A stretch of 64,000 nucleotides of DNA, taken from positions 501,218 to 565,217 of the forward strand of contig CM022949.1 of NCBI GenBank assembly GCA_012931725.1, given 5' to 3'. The notes under the pieces are model-generated. The model was given only the letters and a program-made list of their open reading frames with translations. It did not search any database and was not told where the DNA came from. Positions 45,183 through 55,214 of this stretch are shown here, piece after piece; the first letter of the stretch is position 1, and each line of letters begins with the position of its first letter. The position numbers and the translations under genes were made by a program. Source of the stretch: Litsea cubeba. Lineage: Eukaryota > Streptophyta > Magnoliopsida > Laurales > Lauraceae.

Positions 45183-45743
45183 TAGGGCTGCACATGGGCG
45201 GTTCGGATCGGTTTAACACTAAAACCAACAACCAAACCGAACATGTCGGTTTTTTAATTAACCGATCCGATCCGACCGATGGAGAGGGCTTAAACCGAAC
45301 CGAACGGTTCGGTCCAGTTCGGTCAGTTAAACCGTTGTTTTTTATTTTATTTTTTTGAAAATCAAATATTAAAATTTTCAAAATGATGATACCCCGTCCT
45401 TTGCATTTATTCCAATGTTTAGTGCAAACATAAAAATTCAACATTCCAGTGACCCATATAAAAAATAATTCTACTCCACAAAGAGAGTTTGGACTAAATG
45501 CAAGCGCACAAAAACGAAACCCTAAGGCTAAAATAGTAAAAAAGCAATACTTAATTTATTGTATACGGTCGATTCGGTTTAAGCGGTTAACCGTGGGCTC
45601 AATCCGATAACCGACCGATGTAAGCGGTTTTTATGATTTTCAAACCGTTAACCGAACCGATTTACTATAAACCGATCCGAACCGCCCGGTTTGGTCGGTT
45701 CAGTCCGGTTTTACGGTGATATCCGATTTTTTGTGCAGCCCTA
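45183..45743. mobile_element. hAT-type MITE rich in ACCGAACCG motifs
   Basis: It is 561 bp with terminal inverted repeats TAGGGCTGCACA and an almost perfect 8-bp target duplication (GCTTCTTT at 45175-45182, GCTTCATT at 45744-45751). Both halves are filled with AACCGA/TCGGTT motifs in opposite orientations, so the single strand can fold back extensively. TAGGG ends with an 8-bp duplication indicate the hAT superfamily. Confidence 0.82.
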
Positions 45744-47093
45744 GCTTCATTCATTGCTTGAATATATATTTTGCTTGTTTATTATAAAAGCAAAAATGTT
45801 TACTTTTCATCTTAAAATTATCTTTTTAGTCAAACACTAAAATTCTACTATATTTTTCCACTTTGTGCACACAATTAATATTTTTTTCCATTCCTTTTTC
45901 ATTTTAAATGGGCTTCTAGTGCATTCGACCATAATAACTAGTTTTCATTTTAATTTTGAGAAATGATCTTACATTGCTATTTTATTAGCAATGAAAAAGG
46001 CAGCTTATACTTGATTTATTTATGTGAGTCTACATTTTGCGATCCTTCTAAGTGAGATTCTGGCTTTTGTATAAATATAAAAATGAAGGCCCTTATATAC
46101 GAGGGATGATTTTCTCCTACGCACCCGCCCACTACACATCAGTGTCGTTTGTCATGTAAGACCCTATGAAATTTACAAGGGCCCCTACCTTTGGTGATGG
46201 TTCAAATGCACATTTCCAGACGAGTGGTGTAGTGGTGTATGATGTAACGGCTTTGATCAAATAAAGTTGAGCCCCATACGTGTATTTTTTATATTTTAAA
46301 ATATAGAAATGAGATTTAAATGCAACAATTGGAAGGAAGAAGATGTAAATTATTCATTCTTAGTGAATATAGAGCATCCTTGCAAGATTTCTTTTCTACT
46401 CTGCTCCTTAAAAATTTTAAAAAGTCCCTATGTTTTTGCAATTTTTAAGAAAGGATTGAAAAATTTTAGTTTTTCAAATTAGGGTTGAAGCTTTCTATAG
46501 CCAAAAAAAAAAAAAAAGCTCTTCTAAAGAAAAAACCCTAGCTTTAAAAAACCCCAAATCTCCCTCTACGGTTTTACCTTCACTTTCCCCTCTTTCTTTC
46601 CACATATTCCTTCAACCTCACCTCTTCTCCTTCACCGCCAACCCCTCGGTAAGACTCTTCCTCCCCGTCTTCTCTAGGTGGTAACAGGGGTGGTAGTTGG
46701 TAAAGGAGAAGTGGTGATGATGGAGGAAGGGGAGGGAAGGAGAAAGGCGAAAGTAAAGGAAAAGTTAATTTTGCAAGATGTCCTATAAATGTATGAAAAA
46801 CTTGGATGATAATTTGAAAAATGAAGTTTTTTTGTGTCCTTTATTGAAAAATTCAGAAAACATAAGGCTATTATGAAATCTCCCTCAAATAGTTGTTCTA
46901 TTTTTTAGACTTTTCTCATATTCACCTAAATAAAGTCAATAAATTTAAATTAGCTTTTAAAAACAATAGATAAAAATAAAATACCACAAATTCTTCCTTT
47001 CCACTCCAATATTATCACAATTCTCTCACAATATTTTTTAATTTTGAAAATATTACAATATTACCGGGAAATACCATTTCAAGTAAGTACATA
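45744..47093. other. Intergenic DNA upstream of the PPR gene
   Basis: No gene is recognised. The sequence is AT-rich with a CT-rich patch near 46560-46680. Confidence 0.5.
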
Positions 47094-47103
47094 TGGCGGG
47101 AAA
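47094..47103 (+). promoter_or_regulatory. E2F-type site upstream of the PPR gene
   Basis: TGGCGGGAAA, the reverse complement of TTTCCCGCCA, lies 79 bp before the PPR start codon and matches the E2F consensus TTTSSCGC. It may tie expression to dividing cells, as for some organelle genes. This is inference from one site. Confidence 0.4.
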
Positions 47104-47181
47104 GGTTCTTTAAACTCTCTTCTCTCCTGTTAGGAACAATGAAGCCAGCAACTTTCAAAACTTCAAATATCTCCAACGGTA

Positions 47182-48846
47182 ATGTGGAGAGGTATTTCCG
47201 AACTCTCCAAGAGACTTGTTCATCATCTCTCTCTCGTTCAAACTAAACCATTAAACCCTCTTCTTTCCCAACCCCATCAAAACCATTCCTACCTCTCTCT
47301 CTTAGAAAGATGCAAAGACATGAAAGAGTTGAGGCAAATCCATGCCCAAATGATCGCCCTCGGCCTCATTCGCTACACCTACATCACCAGCCGAATCCTC
47401 GCATTCTGCGCGATATCCGAAAATGGCGATTTGGAATATGCACGCGGCATCTTCGACCGGATTCAGATGCCCACCATCTTCAATTGGAACGCCATGATCA
47501 AGGGCTACTCGAGAAGCGCCCAACCTCAATTGGGTCTGTCGGTTTTTGCCCGAATGAGGGCTGAGCTAGTCCTACCCAATATGCACACCTTTCCATTTGC
47601 GATCAAAGCATGTGATGGGTTGAATTCACTTGTTCAGATTCATGGACAGGTTGTGAAATTTGGCTTTGATCTTGATGTGTATGTGGTCAGTTCTTTGATC
47701 AACATGTATTCGAAGCACGATGTGCGTGTTGCTCGCCAAGTGTTTGAGAAAAGTCCGAATAAGAATGTTGTCTCTTGGACGAGCTTGATTAGTGGGTATT
47801 GTGTCCAAGGGCAAGTCATTGAAGCTCGTAAGGTTTTTGATGAAATGCCTGAAAGAAGTGATGTTTCTTGGAGTGCCATGATTTCGGGTTATGTGCAAAA
47901 TGAATGTCACACTGAAGCGATAGAGCTGTTTCGTGAGTTGAAGGAGAGGGCACATTTGAGGCCCAACCGGTCTGTTTTGGTGAGCGTTCTCAATGCGTGT
48001 GCTGGTCTAGGTGCATCTGAAGAGGGGAGATGGGTTCACTCTTACATAGACGAAAATGGGTTTGAATACGGACTCCAGCTGGGAACCGCTCTAGTCGATT
48101 TTTATGTGAAATGTGGCTGTGTAGAAAGTGCTCAACAAGTTTTTGACAAGATGCCCATCAAAGATGTAATGGCTTGGAGCGCTATGATTGCGGGTCTAGC
48201 CATTAATGGGCACAGCGATTCGGCACTAACCCTTTTTGCAGAGATGGAGAGAAGCAAAATCAAACCGAATTCCATTACCTTTATCGGAGTCCTTAGCGCT
48301 TGTAATCATGGAGGATTAGTTGACAAAGGGTGGGATTATTTCAAAGTCATGAGCAATGTTTACGGCATCTCTCCATCTATTGAGCATTACGGGTGCATGG
48401 TCGATCTCCTGGGCCGTGCAGGGAGAGTTGCAGATGCGGAGCATTTGATCCACAGCATGCCCATGAAGCCCGATGGCGTGATTTGGGGGGCTCTGCTTAA
48501 TGGGTGCCTAATTCATGGGCATGTGGAGTTGGGTGAGAGGGTTGGGAGGCATCTCATTCAGCTGGAGCCTCATCACAGTGGGAGGTATGTGCTTTTGGCA
48601 AACATGTATGCTAGTATGGGTAGGTGGGAGGGTGTGGTCAGTGTAAGGAAGATGATGAGGGAGAGGAGAGTAACAGCAGTCCCTGGCTGCAGTTTCATTG
48701 AGATCACTGGGGTTGTCCATAGATTCCTTGTGGATGACAAATCCCATTCTAAATCAGCTGATGTCTACAAGATGTTGAATGATCTTCATAAGGAAGTGAT
48801 TTCATCAAACTATGAAACAGTAATGGTTCAAACTATTTTAAGTTAA
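47182..48846 (+). CDS. PLS-class pentatricopeptide repeat protein with E domain
   Basis: This is an intact 554-residue protein without introns. After an N-terminal region of about 35 residues, which could be an organelle targeting peptide (MWRGISELSKRLVHHLSL), come roughly ten PPR motifs of P, L and S types. Examples are FNWNAMIKGYSRSAQP, VVSWTSLISGYCVQGQ, DVSWSAMISGYVQNE and DVMAWSAMIAGLAINGH. After the last motifs lies the E/E+ region (GVIWGALLNGCLIHGH, GRYVLLANMYASMGRW, PGCSFIEITGVVHRF). No DYW deaminase domain follows; the frame ends about 50 residues after PGCSF. Such proteins bind organellar RNA and usually direct C-to-U editing with a deaminase supplied in trans. The target transcript cannot be read from the sequence here. 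Confidence 0.93.
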   Translation: MWRGISELSKRLVHHLSLVQTKPLNPLLSQPHQNHSYLSLLERCKDMKELRQIHAQMIALGLIRYTYITSRILAFCAISENGDLEYARGIFDRIQMPTIFNWNAMIKGYSRSAQPQLGLSVFARMRAELVLPNMHTFPFAIKACDGLNSLVQIHGQVVKFGFDLDVYVVSSLINMYSKHDVRVARQVFEKSPNKNVVSWTSLISGYCVQGQVIEARKVFDEMPERSDVSWSAMISGYVQNECHTEAIELFRELKERAHLRPNRSVLVSVLNACAGLGASEEGRWVHSYIDENGFEYGLQLGTALVDFYVKCGCVESAQQVFDKMPIKDVMAWSAMIAGLAINGHSDSALTLFAEMERSKIKPNSITFIGVLSACNHGGLVDKGWDYFKVMSNVYGISPSIEHYGCMVDLLGRAGRVADAEHLIHSMPMKPDGVIWGALLNGCLIHGHVELGERVGRHLIQLEPHHSGRYVLLANMYASMGRWEGVVSVRKMMRERRVTAVPGCSFIEITGVVHRFLVDDKSHSKSADVYKMLNDLHKEVISSNYETVMVQTILS

Positions 48847-49257
48847 AGGTCTTTATTTGCTCCATGTCTTTGATACTAGGTAGTAACAAATGTCTCTAAT
48901 ATTGGAGATGTGTGCATGTACATCAATGTTTAATGCACAACTATCAGAAGAGAGATTGAACTGCAGATGCGAAGTGGTAAAGACGGGGGCATATGTAAAA
49001 CATGAAGGAATGTAATGATAAACGTTGGAGAAATGAATGAAGAAGTGAATTGTGAGATATGAGAGAAATTTGTGAGGCAATTGAGAAGTGTGAAACAAAT
49101 GGAGAACATTTAAGAAGCGACTACAAAATGAACTATGAAAAGTGAGAACATCATAAACATTTAGATAAGTGGAAGTGAGGGTTTGAGTCAATCGTAGTTG
49201 AGCCCCACAGTACAGTCTGTACAGATATGTCTTTCCTAAGGATTTTGCCCTTATATG
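48847..49257. other. 3' flank of the PPR gene
   Basis: Likely the 3' UTR and intergenic DNA. The 112-codon minus-strand frame in it has no domain and is probably chance. Confidence 0.5.
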
Positions 49258-49330
49258 CTGATCATCATTGTCAAAGCCTTATCCCAACTATGTTGGGGTT
49301 GGCTACATGAATTTTGTTTCGCCCTTATAC
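49258..49330 (-). mobile_element. 3' end fragment of an RTE LINE or LINE-tailed SINE
   Basis: On the minus strand the segment reads CATGTAGCCAACCCCAACAT, then TTGGGATAAGGCTTTGACAA and ATGATGAT. This is the tail shared by plant RTE LINEs and Au-type SINEs, and similar to the RTE remnant at 34718-34800. The inner boundary is unclear. Confidence 0.6.
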
Positions 49331-49479
49331 ACTATGAAAAATGATACAGGAGTCAGTTGCACTTACATAAAGCTTCCAATTTGTTTCGAATTCATCTGGC
49401 AAGCAAGATTAGATGGTTCTTCCCTGTTTCTTAGATGGTTCTCTTTCTAGTAAAATACTCCTCTGCTGTATATACTTGT

Positions 49480-50100
49480 GTACTTCCTATCTAGAGAGAG
49501 ACCAAGGCACCAAGCCACACCAACAAAGTGGTGTCAGAGCTAACTGGGCTCAACTTTATCAGCACTCAACGATCTAAGCACAATCACATCAAGGTGCAGG
49601 TTGATCAAGATTGTTTGAAAGTAATCTAACACTGTATCGGCAGAGATCAACCATGTGTCAGATCAGCTCAATTACTGGTTAACTCCTATTCTTTGGAGGA
49701 GGGAATTATGATTTTTGAAGCATGAAGAGTTAAGGCACCGCGTAAATCTCAAGATTTATGGGAGATGATTCGAAGATGGCTATTTGACGCCCAAGAATGA
49801 TGCCGCTGTGCCTTTTACTATGCAGGAGAAGTTCAAAGAGTACAGACAGAATGATGCAATGCTTTGTTTATCATACAATGGGCTTTGATGGTGGATCAAA
49901 TGAAGAATGGATGTCAAGGAAATGCCTAAAGGTACTCACTATCAAACTTTAATCTCTTAGAAGGCACTTAATAATTTTCAAAATGAAAGATTCTGTCATT
50001 TTAATGAAATCAGGAAGTTATCTTCTACTATTAATGTCGCTTTCCATCATGAGGTTACATCCGCCAACTCTATGGCTGATGCGTAAGTAAGGGGTTGAGG
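49480..50100 (+). pseudogene. Worn copia-like retrotransposon fragment
   Basis: TGGTGTCAGAGCTAAC (49529-49544) resembles the initiator-tRNA-Met primer site of copia elements and follows an LTR-like end. Downstream, a broken reading frame has the feel of copia gag (EKFKEYRQNDAM near 49830). The LTR-like motif CTATCTAGAGAGAGACCAA (49488-49506) recurs at 51217-51235, probably marking the other LTR, with the GTGTCC-family element inserted between. The frame has many stops. Confidence 0.45.
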
Positions 50101-50281
50101 CGTTGTCTCCTTGGGTGGTTCCCCTTCTCTCAGTTTTTCTGTGCTTTTGCTCTTTGTTGTTTTCTTCTTAACAAGAGTTTTTGTTACCAATCGCAATAAA
50201 TAAATAATAAAAATAAAAAAGATTCTGAATCTACCTAGGATGACTTCTTCAAAACCATGGGCATAGCTAATGAAATGCTAA

Positions 50282-51111
50282 GAAGCACGGACGCGGACAC
50301 GGGACGCGGACACGACACGACACGGACAAGCCGACACGGCATTTTTCAAAAAAGTAGGACACGGACACGTTAGGGACACGTTAATAATTAATAATAATGA
50401 TAATAATATATCTAATCATATACTAAAAGATACTATCATTTTAACTTTGTAATCAATTTAGCAATCAAATAAGTTATGACCTTTTACAAACAGCCCCCTT
50501 TTCGTTTCATTTTTTACTCTAATTTTATTATTTTAACTTTGTAATCAATTTAGCAATCATATAAGTTATAACCTTTTACAAACAGCCCCCTTTTCTTTTC
50601 ATTTTTATTATTTTAACTTTGTAATCAATTTAGAAAACAAATAAGTTATGACCTTTTACAAACAGCCCCCTTTTCTTTTCATTTTTTACTCTAATTTTAT
50701 TATTTTAACTTTGTAATCAATGTAGCAATCAAATAAGTTATGACCTTTTGCAATCAGCCCCCTTTTTCTTTTCATTTTTTACTCTAATTTTATTATTTTC
50801 ACTTTGTAATCAATTTAGCAAACAAATAAGTTATGACCTTTTACAAAAAGCCCCCTTTTCTTTTTATTTTTTACTTTATTTTTATTATTATTTTTCCAAT
50901 TAAAAGAGGCCAGCGTGTCCCCAGCGTGTCCCCTGCGTGTCCCAGCGTGTCCCCAGCGTGTCCCAGCGTGTCCGAAATATTAAAAATAAAAAAAATAATC
51001 AGGACACTCTTTTGGGCGTGTCCGACACGTGTCGGAGCGTGTCCGGAGCGTGTCCGTGTCCGACACGTGTCGGACACCGACACTCTGGCCCCGGAGAAGT
51101 GTCCGTGCTTC
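50282..51111. mobile_element. MITE-like element of the GTGTCC family, long copy with internal array
   Basis: The left end reads GAAGCACGGACGCGGACACG. The right end inverts to GAAGCACGGACACTTCTCCG. CTA occurs at both flanks, one base away from the left end, so the target duplication is not firm. Inside are five tandem 80-93-bp units (50442-50890), and near the right end short GCGTGTCC repeats (about 50910-51060) that include the palindrome CCGACACGTGTCGG twice. It is 2.4 times the length of the copy at 41051-41395, mostly through array expansion. No transposase is encoded. Confidence 0.75.
50442..50890. repeat. Five-unit tandem array, about 92 bp per unit
   Basis: Units begin AACTTTGTAATCAATTTAGC at about 50443, 50535, 50615, 50707 and 50799. 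Each contains CAAATAAGTTATGACC and CAGCCCCCTTTT. The second unit is 12 bp shorter. The short family member at 41051 has a single unit. Confidence 0.9.
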
Positions 51112-52523
51112 CTAGATGAAATGAGGTGGTATGGTTGAAGAACCACTGATAAAAGAATAATGGTGAAAGAGTCCTAGTTAGTATCATTGAGAAACACTAT
51201 ATATTTGTGTACTCTCTATCTAGAGAGAGACCAAACTACACACAGGGTTGGCCAAGGCACCTTTTTCTGAAAACAAATGTCCATTTCCCGTATTATCTAC
51301 ATGTATCAAATAATTGAGTTGCACCATTGTATTGAAGTGCCAATGTCATCTATATTTCCGACCTGTCATCCATATCAAAAGCGTGATCATAAAATCTCGG
51401 GACTATATCGTCTGCAGTGATTGTATTGAGAATAGCCAATGGAAATTTATGAGAGTAGAATCAGTGATATCGATTCAAATTAGAAAACTTAATCAGAGTC
51501 ATAATAGGAAACCAAATCACATCATAACATTAACCTAATGTAATCTAATTCTAATCTAAGATGAACTCATCCTCATGATAACATATCCAATATTCTTTAG
51601 AAAATTCTCTGTTACTCCTTCGAATTGAATGGTCATTTCAAGAAAGGATCATGTGATTGATTACAGTAAATAAACCCTTTTTAATCTCTATTGATGTATT
51701 GACAAAATGTCCATCATGAGATCACCGTCTCTCTATTGAGTCCATTGTGTCGCATTATTACTGTTGCTTGCATCCCACTATTTTTTAGTGTGTTGAAGCT
51801 GCCCATTAGATCACATCTGTTATGATTTCTCCAAGAAACTATGGATCATTTGGCTTTATAAGAAATGGCAAGACCACATCAGTTATGATTTCTCCAAGAA
51901 ACTATGGATCATATGGCTTGATGAGAAAGGGCTAGACCATAAGACTTGGATGCAATCTTTCCATTATACAGTGTGACCTTAGATGAATATATGGGATTAT
52001 AGAGATCCTTTTTGAACCATTGTGGATTGCCTTGACTGTCCCATATGTAGATCTCATTTTCATAAGGGGCAAACTAAAACAGATCGAACATTGAAGTCCA
52101 AATGAGTTGGATTGGTTAATGTGCATCCACATTCATGCCTCAAGTGCTACTGCTGAAAAAGTACAGAACATGGAGTGGTTCTCATGGGCCGGGCCGGGGT
52201 GAGGCATTTCCTGGCCGGCCGACTTTTGAAACGCTGGCCTAAGCCCAACACAGGACTGCCCATTTAGTCAATCACATTGGGCCGGGCCGGGCTTTCCATC
52301 ACTATTTGGGCTTTTTAGTGTCTTGTTTGGGTTAAAAAGTAACTAAACTAGGGTTTGGCGTGGAGCTTTCTATCACTTATCCCAGCCTTGCCCATTTATT
52401 GGCTAGGCCAAAAACTTTGATCTAGGCCAGGCACGAGTACTTAAACACCATGCAAGAACCCGGTCCAAGCAAGGCTGGCCTTGGTAGGGGGCCTGAGGTG
52501 GCCCAGCCCTTGAGCACCCCTAG
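51112..52523. other. Intergenic DNA
   Basis: No gene is supported. A 63-bp unit is duplicated in tandem at about 51812-51937. The part at 52180-52522 is rich in GGGCCGGGCCGGG and ends CACCCCTAG, resembling the right part of a hAT MITE cut by the adjoining LINE. Confidence 0.5.
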
Positions 52524-54087
52524 TTTTTTTTTTTTTTTTTCTTGGAAAAGGAGTATTATTGATATAATATATAAGCATAGTTACAAAAGGAAGCCTCATA
52601 GGCTTAAAAGCAAAAGACATTAGAGTAATGCATATCAAGTGTAGAGCAATAAGAGAAGCCTTCGTGAGCTTTGCAACGACAGAGTTCCAACTTCCAAGTG
52701 TCCAAAAGTTGGTGAAATTCCCAAAAGTGTTTATCTTGCTTCTTCATCATGACTGTTCAAGGCAAGTGTGGTGTTCTCCGAAAGTTGAGTGTCCAACCGC
52801 TGGGTTCCCTGCATCCACCCCTGGTCGTCCTGCATCCGCCCCTGCTCGTCTTGCAGACATCTTTCCTGTAAGTAAGTGGGCCACATGTGGATAGCAAGGT
52901 GTTAGAAAAAATCAATTCTTGAGGGGGTCGAAGTTTTGCAAGAGCATCAGCCAGGCGGTTTGTGTCACGCCTCACAAGGGTGGCCTGCCACCGAGGTAGC
53001 CAGTTCAGTGTTTGTCGCAATTTTTTTCCACAAAGGCAAGGCATACTATTATTTGATTGAATGCTATTCCAGATGATGAATGAATCCCCTTCAAAAATTA
53101 CTTCTTGAAGAGGAAGGTCGCAGCAGATTTGGGTTCCGCGCAGGAAGGCAAGGAGTTCTGCCTCAAGAGGGTCATGAGCAGCGGTGGCTGCAGCGAAGGC
53201 CTTGATGATGGTTCCTGTGTGATCGCGGAGGATACCCCCGATACTGGAGGTGGATGTCAGAGGGTAGAAGGATCCGTCGATGTTCATTTTGTGGACTGAG
53301 TGGGGAGGAGGTAGCCAAGGTTCAGCAGGGAGGCTCTTGGGGACAGGCTTGACCAATAAATGAGAGGAAACCTGCCATTCATGAATAGCCCGAGAAGCTT
53401 GTTTCAGGATTGATGGTGGGTGCCAAGGTTGGTTGCGGAATATAATACTATTCCGGGCTTTCCAGATGTACCACCATATCCAACTGAGGAGTTCTTTGGC
53501 CGGGGTCGTTTGGTTCCAAAACCAGTTCCCCACCGGAAGTTGGGGGAGGGATAGAAGGTGATGACGATGTAAGGCAAACCAGAGGGGGATGGTTGCTGTG
53601 CATGAGCCCAAGAGGTGGTCAGTTGTTTCAGGTTCACTGTGGCATAGGACACAGATATGGTTGATGGATGGGATGAATATTTGAAGCCTGGTTCTTGTGG
53701 GAAGGCGGTTGAGGAGGCATTTTCAAATGAAAATTTTATGTTTGGATGGTATGTTTAGGGACCATAAGTATTGCCATGGCAGATGGGGTCCCTGATTGGA
53801 GGTGTGAAGTATCTATAGAGATTTTTGATGGAGCAAGTGCCAGCACTGTCCATCTTCCAGTGGGCTTGGTCTTTACCCCCTAAAGGAAAGGTGAGGATGT
53901 TTTCAACCGTTGCTTCATCCCACCACTGTCTCAGGGCTTCAGTATTCCAGCGCAGTGTCAACTGCTGGTCCTCGATAATTAGACTGCTGACTGTGTGAGG
54001 GGAGGGTGTGATACTGTGATTAGTTGGATGGCCCCAAGTTTTCATTGCATAGAGTGTTCTTTCATATGTGTTTGGGCTTATACACAA
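52524..54087 (-). pseudogene. L1-type LINE, 5'-truncated, with intact-looking RNase H domain
   Basis: The T-run at 52524-52540 is the poly(A) tail of a minus-strand insertion. Upstream on that strand lies the C-terminal end of a plant L1 ORF2. First comes a zf-RVT region (SLNIPSKHKIFIWKCLLNRL-like, then HICVLCHSEPETTDHLLGSC), broken by a frame change near 53758 and a stop at 53723-53725 where Trp is expected. A continuous frame follows from 53722 to 52757. It holds an RNase H domain whose four acidic residues are present (Asp112, Glu152, Asp176 and Asp222 counted from the Met at 53611). Reverse transcriptase and endonuclease are missing, so the copy is dead on arrival. Confidence 0.85.
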
Positions 54088-55214
54088 TACCGAGTTGTAT
54101 AAACCCTAGGACCTTATTAGAAAAAAAGGGATTTTGCCCATACAACTGCTCTTAGACCTGACATTTGCCTCCGAACGGTTAAAGTTTAATAAACAACTCA
54201 TGCCATGTCCTAAGTTTTGTGATATCCTATGGCCATGCGACATCATACATATCACACTATGTGATTCCTACATCCATTAGATAAAAAAAAATACACCTTT
54301 ATTGTAGAAACACTTATGTGAGAAATACCTAAATTTCAACCGTTTAGAAACAATGCTAGGTCAAAAAACAGTTGTACTATCAAAATCTTTTAGGAAAAAA
54401 AATAAAATAGGCAAGAGAACTTTGGCTTGAGGCCAACAGCATGGATTTGTGAGACCCGAGATGGATTGCCCCACAGGCCCTGGGTAGACGATGGAGAAGA
54501 TAAAAGAACATGGGGAAGTGGAAAAATGCAGGATCATATCCGTCTTGATCACTGCAACCTTCTGAGCGTGAGCAACCTTCTGAGCGTGACTCTAATATTA
54601 TGATAAAATTTTGAGACTGCATCATATCCGTCTTGCAAATAAAAGTATTGATTCAAACTAGAAAATCTAATCATGCCTATAAATAGAACTAATATTCCAA
54701 AATCCAAGTATAATTCACTTCGAGTGTGGACATATAGAGATATTTTATTGACTCTGTAAAATCTTATGTCAACTAATATATGCACATTCTCAATTGCTTT
54801 TTTAGAATGAAAAACTCAATTCATTTTCTTAGAAACGGAGGATCTAGATTCTTAGACTCATTTCTATTTTAACATGAACTCAACTTCATCCTATTATACT
54901 CGAATATTCGCTTTTACATGAAAATGCAATAAACCAAACACTTGTGAAACGTCCCATGTCATTCATCTCTACTGTAGATCCCATGTGGTGGGTGAGTGGA
55001 AAAGGCCAAAACTTCCACCTCGTAAACACCGACTCTATCTCTCTCAATGCCCACCGTTACTCCCCTCGAGACCAACCAACCAGCATCACTTGTGCCATCA
55101 TCTTCTGTCCTCTTCTCCAACCCTTTCCTCCTCCTCCTTCCCCTTCTTTCAAATATCAATGCATCTTCTCTCTCTCTCTCTCATTCACACACGCGAAAAC
55201 CCAGTTGAGAAAAC
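54088..55214. promoter_or_regulatory. Upstream region of the RbcS gene
   Basis: No gene lies here. The last 250 bp should hold the RbcS promoter: a pyrimidine patch TCTCTCTCTCTCTC (near 55168-55183) sits where transcription would start. I see no clear TATAAA, no CACGTG G-box and no GATAAG I-box within 250 bp of the start codon. An 18-bp unit is duplicated at 54554-54589. Confidence 0.45.

Noticed and set aside
48853..49191. 112-codon minus-strand frame downstream of the PPR gene
   Set aside because: Low-complexity antisense of the AT-rich 3' flank; no domain.
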